Shown: positions 57,594-64,000 of the stretch, one piece after another | Layout: each line of letters opens with the position of its first letter | How positions within the stretch are numbered: the stretch's first letter is position 1 | NCBI GenBank assembly: GCA_903813345.2 | Contig: CAIIXF020000008.1 | Span: forward strand, 2,363,341 to 2,427,340 | Origin: Owenia fusiformis | Lineage: Eukaryota; Annelida; Polychaeta; Sabellida; Oweniidae | DNA: 64,000 nucleotides | Direction of reading: 5' to 3' | Translations under genes and position numbers: made by a program | The notes under the pieces: generated by a model | The model's database searches: none | Told to the model about the DNA's origin: nothing | What the model saw: only the letters and a program-made list of their open reading frames with translations

Positions 57594-58345
57594 TTAGATG
57601 CTGAAGGATATAGGAATTGTGCAAAGAGCTCTATCTTTCAAGAAAGTCTTGCCAATTGCTTGGTAGTTTGGTGTTAGGATAGGATTTCTCAGAAACAATG
57701 ACAACAAGATAGAGTTCTTTGCAGTACTAGCAACTGTTTCAAGACATATTATGGCAGACGATAGAGTCTTTGTCTCCACCATTGAAGGAGAGTGCATCAG
57801 TAATCCTGCTAATTATGCCATAATAGTCCCTGCTCCCAGGAAGAGGCAGATACACATATGTTTTTGGATGTGTCTCATGGTGTCCGAAAAGGTTGCAGGA
57901 CATTTATGATAAGATCGGTGGAAAGTAATGTTGTGATAGCCTAATAGCCTGTGCCTCTGAGCTACAGCAGTTTCAAAACTAACACTACATTCCAATTTAT
58001 GAATTTGCTTGAGCACTAGGACCACAAAGATCATGTGCGCTGCCAATGTTCCATATCCTTACTGGAACTGAGAACCACATCTGGATTTTACCATCAAGCA
58101 ATGGAACTTATGTAATGATCTTACAGGTGCCCTTTTGACAAGAAGCACATGTATGGGGGCAGTGGTATATAGTGGATCCAGTTTTTCCTTCACCAAGCCT
58201 ATGGGGATGGTGTAGGAGCCCATCAGAATTGTGGGTGCCCAGATGGACAATATTGCCCAAGCATCCATAGCATGTTAAGTCATAATTAAATGTGGATGCA
58301 GCAAATGTGACAGCAAAGGGAACTGCTTATGCCATGGTGCATTCT
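57594..58345 (+). pseudogene. Dead copy of the same mobile-gene family, right arm
   Basis: The plus strand encodes RIGFLRNNDNKIEFFAVLAT, HIMADDRVFVSTIEGE and NPANYAIIVPAPR, then after a shift EEADTHMFLDVSHGVRKGCR and FMIRSVESNVVIA, followed by stops and weaker pieces down to CGCSKCDSKGNC-like residues near 58295. It keeps the upstream region (57594-57837) that the left arm lacks. The coding order matches the minus-strand copy. Confidence 0.65.
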
Positions 58346-59305
58346 ACTGCATCGAAATAAAAATAAAGTATTATCTTAGGGGTATCAATGCTGAAAATGT
58401 ATCAAGTGTCAATGTGATGAATCAGAACTGAAACGTGAATTGCAATTTGACATATGTAAGACAAGAAATGTCCCATCATGCTTTACACAAGAGACTAAAG
58501 ATTTTTAAGGAGCAACTATAAAGCTTTATAAATTACAAAAGACATATATATTGATTTTCTTCTAGTCATATAGTGGATATATAGTGAAATTCTTATGAGA
58601 AACATTGCTATTTTAAGATGTTGCTGGGTCGTTGCTAAGGAAATATAACCTTTATTTCAAGCCATTGCTAGGGAAAATGGTCAGACATAACTGCATCAAT
58701 ACATTTGCTATATGTTAAGAAATAATGTGGAAGAGATCCAAAAGCAGTGAACATATAATAGATATATGGTCTGCAAATGTCAAAATGGGCATTGTAACCT
58801 GTTGCCATGTTGTTTCTATGCAACATGGTGATGTCACTTCAGTAAATATGTTAAAATTGTTGTATTTTAGGATAAGAATACTTTTTTGTAATGGTCTTAT
58901 AGCATCCTAGCATATATTAAGTGGATTTATATTGTAAAATGTGTTATTTTAGGCGGTTGCTATGTGGTTGCTAGGCAAATATAAGATATCACAAAAAATA
59001 AAAGCCCTAAGATTAGAGTTTATCCTAGGATCTAACTTTGTGCCAAGTTTGGTTGCTCAACTCCCATTCTCCATTGATGAATTATAGCGAGATAAGAAGT
59101 TTGGAATTTGAATTTTCTATTAAAATTGTGTTAAAAAGCAGAAATAACAGGTATCCTCTGTAATCTCAATTATTTTTCTAAAAAGGGCTTTAGAAAAAGG
59201 GCCCTGTCTCTTAAATAACTTTAAATACATAAAACTATAAGAAAAAACTCAGAAACAAACTTTAGTATGAAAATGCAAGATCATTCACCAATTGATTCCG
59301 CTATA

Positions 59306-60178
59306 TGAAAGATTACCCAAAGTGGAACTACTTAATTTTTATACTGGTTGGGCGCTTGAAATTAATGAGTGGGGTCATCTACCAGAATACTGTCCATAAA
59401 AACAACTAATGTCAAGTACTACTGAGGGCCATGTTTTTCGAGTTTGTGCATTAAATAACCAGCCCAATAACAGTTTGGGTTACCCCAAAAGACTGTTAAG
59501 TAACAGCATCATATATTATTTATATATTTAGTTTTAGTTTTTCTGGGGATTAGCATCTAAACATGTATTTTCATCATATGGTATAATTTTGAGGACAAAT
59601 GCTGAAATCAGAAGTAATGAGATTAAATAAAAATTGAAACAATTTATTTTATGAAGAATCCTATATCCTGTAGTTCTGTAATATCAAGGAAAATTTCACT
59701 GGGAAATTTCTTATTGGGCTTATTGCTTTTAAATAGAAGAATCCTCTATTGTAAATACATTTAAAACCCCTCGCTTCATAGTCTTTCATTCCATTTGCTG
59801 TACAATATAAATGCATGGCTAATTTACTTGAGTTATTTTATTCATGTTTTTTGTTTAGTCTTGCATGCTTTAGATGTATGATGGTCTAGCATGGGAATAG
59901 GCTTCACAGGTAAATGGGTGCACCTTGTGCAAATAGTGCTGTTAACATAGTGTTTCTATGACATCAACAGATATGAATAGATGATGATGACGTTAAATGA
60001 TTTTGTGATATCATTCCTTTAAATGTCATCTTTTCATATTTGTTCTTTTGCTAACAATGGTTTACTGTTTTTATTGCTTGCATGTTGATTTGTTGAACCT
60101 AACATTAGGGTGTGAATATTAATTTTGGAAAAAACAATGTTATATTAAGTAAACTGATTATTAAGTTCTTTTTATAAC
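59306..60178. other. FUT8 intron 4 segment, no feature seen
   Basis: AT-rich intronic DNA; I found no repeat pairing, splice-bounded frame or motif worth naming. Confidence 0.5.
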
Positions 60179-63100
60179 TATAGGGTGTCCCAGAAGTAAC
60201 AAGACCAGTGTAGACGCAATGGTTTATTAATGGATGGTCCGTCAATTGACGGATGGGCCGTTCATAGAGAGATTTCCCAAATGCGCATGCCAATATAAAT
60301 ACTTCGTTTGACGTTTCATCCGTCAAATAACGGGTACCTGTAATTTGATTCATGTTCTGTCAGTTTCTGAATCGTCCGTCAATTGACGGGTGTCCTTGGT
60401 GTCCTTAATTATCTTTATTATCGCCCAGCATGGCCGAGGCCAGGGACCAGTTACAGATACTTGCGTATAGAATATTTAAACTCCAATATGTTGCAATGTT
60501 TCATCCGTACATGAGATGGACTTCACAGTTACTAGCTTGTACAGTGATAGTATTAGACATGTCAGATTATTTCTTGTTTAATAGCACGAACAATTAACTG
60601 ACTGGAATAAGACGATTCCGGGAAGACGATTCACTTGTTTAAGAAATTAACCCTGGTCTTTTGTTGGTCATTTAAATCATTATTTTATAAACCCCATTTT
60701 AGAATATATCCTTTCCATAATAAAATTTTGTATAATTTGTGTATTCACGCTGTATCAAGACGAAATTACTGCTTGGGAACCAACACAAAGTTCATTCTTG
60801 TTTTGTAGTGTTTTTCACCTAAATATATGCCAAATTTATTCAATGGACTTTAGCTATGAATGCATTCATTCCACATTTGTCATAGTCCCGGAGTCATTAT
60901 ATTTGCGTATTTATTTTAATTGATGTGAAAATGTATTTTCTAAAGGTTCCTATCGAATTCCTTCAAAATGAAAAGTTTAGATTATATTAAAATAGTAATT
61001 CTCAATGCAATCGCATGAGGCAGTGTCAATTGAAATAATTGAGATGTTGCCAATTTACTTTCTAAGTATAACATGAGTTGTGAATTTCGTAGTAAAATCT
61101 TCTAATCTGACTTATTGAAAAGCTCGTTGAATGAATTAATTCTCTTGTCTTAGTTTTTTCTTGAACAATGAAATCAAATTTATATTTGATGAGTCGGCTC
61201 ATGACTGCATTCCACTAAAATAAGAGTTCACTTCAAAATTTAACGAAATATCACAGAAAGAAGAAAAAATATCAAAATTTTCTTCGAATTTATGATGCAA
61301 ACAATGTCTTCTGCGATGTCCTTGAACAATTATATTAATTTGTTTTTATATTTAATGAGAAATATATGTTTTAAATAAATAATGATAAATAAAATAATCG
61401 AAGACGGGTCTAATTCATAATTTATGATAATGAGATACAGGCTTAGGTCAGAAGGTCAGACTTATTAGCCAATGAGAGTATCTCAAGATAGGTTTCATAA
61501 ACATGCAATTCTAGAAGCTTTAGAGGGGGTCTTTCAAGGTAGGTTTTATAAGTATGTAATTCCGCAAGATTTAGAAGGGGTCTTATGTTAATGTTTCTAT
61601 TTGCAGAAGAAAACTCGGGAGAAAACTATAGATCAATTCAATAAGTAATGGCTAAATCTATGGCCAGATGTATAGCAAATATTAAAAGAGTTTTCTAAAG
61701 CGAACATTGCATGTTATCTGATGAAACTAGTTACATTAATTTGCCAAAAAAGACATCCCATCAGGAGGGCAGGTATTGGATGTAAAAGCTTAAAATAGAT
61801 GCATCACCATCGGAGGGTGGTTTATATTGGATGTAAAAGCCAGAAATTACAGTACATCTAATTGCAAACCTTAAACCACTCACTCCCTATCAAAATTGTT
61901 TGTTTTGGTGTTTATCCTGTGTACTGCGCTTCGTCTGAACTTATTGTATATTTTGAGTTAGCTGATCAGTATAATAACTACCAATGTGAGCTAGAAGTGC
62001 ACACAAAAAGACCACTTGTCATGGTGTAAGGTTTGAAAATAGATTTACTGTAGTTTCTGCCGATCTTACATTTAATATCGTCTGGCAAACGACCAATGTC
62101 GTAATCGCTTTTGTTTTTTTCATTTCTTGCTTTGTCTGTAGATAACAAATAGAAAAATGAAAATGTAAAATGAGTCAGGGAATGATTGTTTCCCAGTCCG
62201 TAAATTAACATCAACTTTTTATTTCCTAAGATGAGGAAAATTCTAAAATTCTGCGATGATCCATGGCAGGCAGTCCATTAATACGTAGAGTACATTCCTT
62301 TCTTGGGACACAAATTTCTTACAACAGAAATACGGAAAGTTATCGTATAAAAGAAACTTTAAAGGCAATATTGACATATGATGGGGTGCAATACACATGC
62401 ATTTGGAATTAAAATAGGGAGTATGACTTCGCTTTAAATGCCGTCGCCAATGTTAGAATTAATTATATTTATATGTATTATTTATCTTTTTGATGTTACA
62501 TATTGGTCCTCGGAGCGTAACATATTGCACTATACAATATAAAATCGTTGATTCTTCCTTTTTTTATCGTGAATGAACGGTGAAGTTCTAGGCCTAAATA
62601 TAAGATTGTATTTCTTATTAAAGCGTGGAATCCTGAACTCAATGTAACTATTATTTACTAATAAACATGCGAATCATTTTTATTGCGTACACATATGTAC
62701 ATGCCAGACATACATGTATGGCTGAATTACACTCGCAAAATAATGCATGATGATGAAGAGATTTTCATGCTGGAATCAACCAGCTGTCTTTGACAGGCTG
62801 TAAAATATTTAGCACACATAGAAATGTAAAAGCACACATGGAAAACATGCGTTGTATGCAGCACATTCGTCGGATGTAATTGGTTTTTCTCCACAGCAGT
62901 AAATTAAATTCCAAGACATAAATAACTGACCCAGTCTTTTATTTTGCCGGTTTCCAATTCAAATTAACGGGTTTTCTTTATCCGTTAATTAACGGATGAT
63001 AAAAAAATTGAAACAATGATCTGTCAATTGAGGGACCATCCATTAATAAACCATTGCGTCTACACTGAAGACTGGTGCGTTGTACTATTAATCTCAAGCA

Positions 63101-63311
63101 TATTTTAGATACAAGAAATGTAGTTTATTTAATGATTCATCTATGGATAAAGGTTTTGAGCGCTGGTGTAAAGAATATAGATTTCAAAAATATCATTTTG
63201 ACTAAATTTTAAATGTTTAATGATGAAAATCAAGAGTATTCTACTCTCTTTTGTATTAAAAACATTAATATAATACCATCGCAAAATCTGTTACTTTTGG
63301 GACACTCTGTA
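60179..63311. mobile_element. Nested inverted-repeat elements in FUT8 intron 4
   Basis: The outer ends TATAGGGTGTCCCAGAAGTA and TTACTTTTGGGACACTCTGT (then A) are a mariner-like terminal pair. Inside, 60207-63065 has its own ~48-bp inverted ends, AGTGTAGACGCAATGGTTTA in both orientations, with CCGTCAATTGACGG just inward. The inner part appears inserted into the outer element close to its left end. No transposase is visible; the longest frame in the 2.8-kb interior is under 80 codons. Confidence 0.75.
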
Positions 63312-63659
63312 CATGTTTATTTGTAAAGCTTGTTTGATTCCATAACTTTTTTTCTATTTTGAATATTTTTAATGTTTATTTACATTATCTTATTCTCATC
63401 TTTCATAGATTAGAGAAAATCCTTATGTTATGTTAAACTGTTCTGGTGTTGAATAAATATCTTTTACTGATACAGTTAAACACATACATTATGAATACCA
63501 TAATAAAGCTGCAGGGGTTTCATTACTAGTAGATATAACATGTAATTTTATCTAGGTGTTTTGCAATTTTCCAATTATTTTGCTTGACAATTAATTTGTT
63601 CTTTGTTTGAAATTCTAATGAAATCTCTGTATGCAGCCAAAAACTCTGAAAAGCAAGCA

Positions 63660-64000
63660 AGGTACCACCAAGTTTCAGAGGAGCTTCCATCAAGTTTCAA
63701 AGGAGCTTATATCAGGTTTAAAAGGAGCTTCTATTCAGTTCCGAAGGAGCTTCTATCAAGTTCCAAAGGAGCTTCTATCAAGATCCAAAGGAGCTTCTAT
63801 CAAGATCCAAAGGAGCTTCTATCAAGATCCAAAGGAGCTTCTATCAAGTTCCAAAGGAGCTTCTATCAAGATCCAAAGGAGCTTCAATCAAGTTTCAAAG
63901 GAGCTTCTATTAGGTTTCAAAGGAGCTTCTATTCAGTTCCAAAGGAGCTTCTATCAAATTCCAACGGAGCTTCTATCAAGATCCAAAGGACCTTCAATCT
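63660..64000 (+). repeat. 22-bp minisatellite at the window edge
   Basis: The unit TCCAAAGGAGCTTCTATCAA plus two bases repeats about 15 times with a 22-bp period and continues off the edge. It follows an acceptor-like TGTATGCAG at 63628-63636. All three plus frames stay open because the unit lacks stops in any phase. It lies in or next to FUT8 intron 4. Confidence 0.9.

Larger units (their letters stand above)
55580..59305. mobile_element. 3.7-kb palindrome of two decayed mobile-element copies
   Basis: The left arm 55580-57360 and right arm 57838-59305 are inverted copies with indels. Outer ends share GGAATCAATTGGTG, and next to them AGGGCCCTTTTTCTAAAGCC appears in opposite orientation. CTAGCAACC-type tracts and the coding remnants below are mirrored. 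A unique spacer (57361-57837) separates the arms. The two gene remnants point outward from the centre. Confidence 0.85.

Noticed and set aside
55125-64000. Remaining FUT8 catalytic exons
   Set aside because: No frame gave the expected cysteine-rich and GT-B sequences. They must lie beyond the right edge.

Overview
This is an AT-rich, intron-rich animal genomic window from an invertebrate bilaterian whose phylum I cannot fix. It carries three recognisable conserved genes in the order and orientation of human chromosome 14q23: FNTB (+, 1306-25868), MAX (-, 30293-35531) and the 5' half of FUT8 (+, coding from 51554, running off the right edge). I assembled the exons by hand from splice consensus, reading-phase continuity and resemblance to the vertebrate proteins. 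All three gene models keep one open frame across every junction. FNTB gives 419 residues, MAX 153, and FUT8 210 so far.

Region by region: 1-500 holds decayed mobile-element or helicase-like coding fragments. FNTB fills 1.3-25.9 kb. Two of its introns contain intronless minus-strand RING/NHL genes: a 364-residue gene with a damaged last NHL blade, and an 1100-residue TRIM-like gene with two different 18-residue repeat arrays. A 4.4 kb spacer with a terminal-inverted-repeat satellite element separates FNTB from the tail-to-tail MAX gene. MAX has five coding exons and a CACGTG E-box about 90 bp upstream of its ATG. Between MAX and FUT8 (35.5-51.5 kb) there are candidate non-coding or 5'UTR exons, a miniature LTR retroelement with a tRNA-like segment in its LTR, a mariner-like element with a dead transposase, and several fold-back elements. 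FUT8 introns hold an 18-bp minisatellite, a 3.7 kb palindrome made of two dead copies of one mobile gene, a nested inverted-repeat element and a 22-bp minisatellite at the right edge.

The most unusual signal is in FNTB itself. At least three exon-intron boundaries have been tandemly copied with their splice site, and a fourth tandem repeat contains the stop codon. The extreme case is 18 exact 94-bp copies of acceptor plus exon 12 (23411-25080). That exon encodes the HTCYC segment carrying the zinc-ligand histidine. Only the last copy is joined to the real donor, and 94 is not a multiple of three, so the spliceosome faces 18 near-identical acceptors of which only the last keeps the frame.

The three conserved genes act in different processes (protein prenylation, MYC-network transcription, core fucosylation). 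Their proximity therefore reflects conserved linkage rather than a shared pathway. Nothing here looks prokaryotic; there are no operons, CRISPR arrays or rRNA genes.
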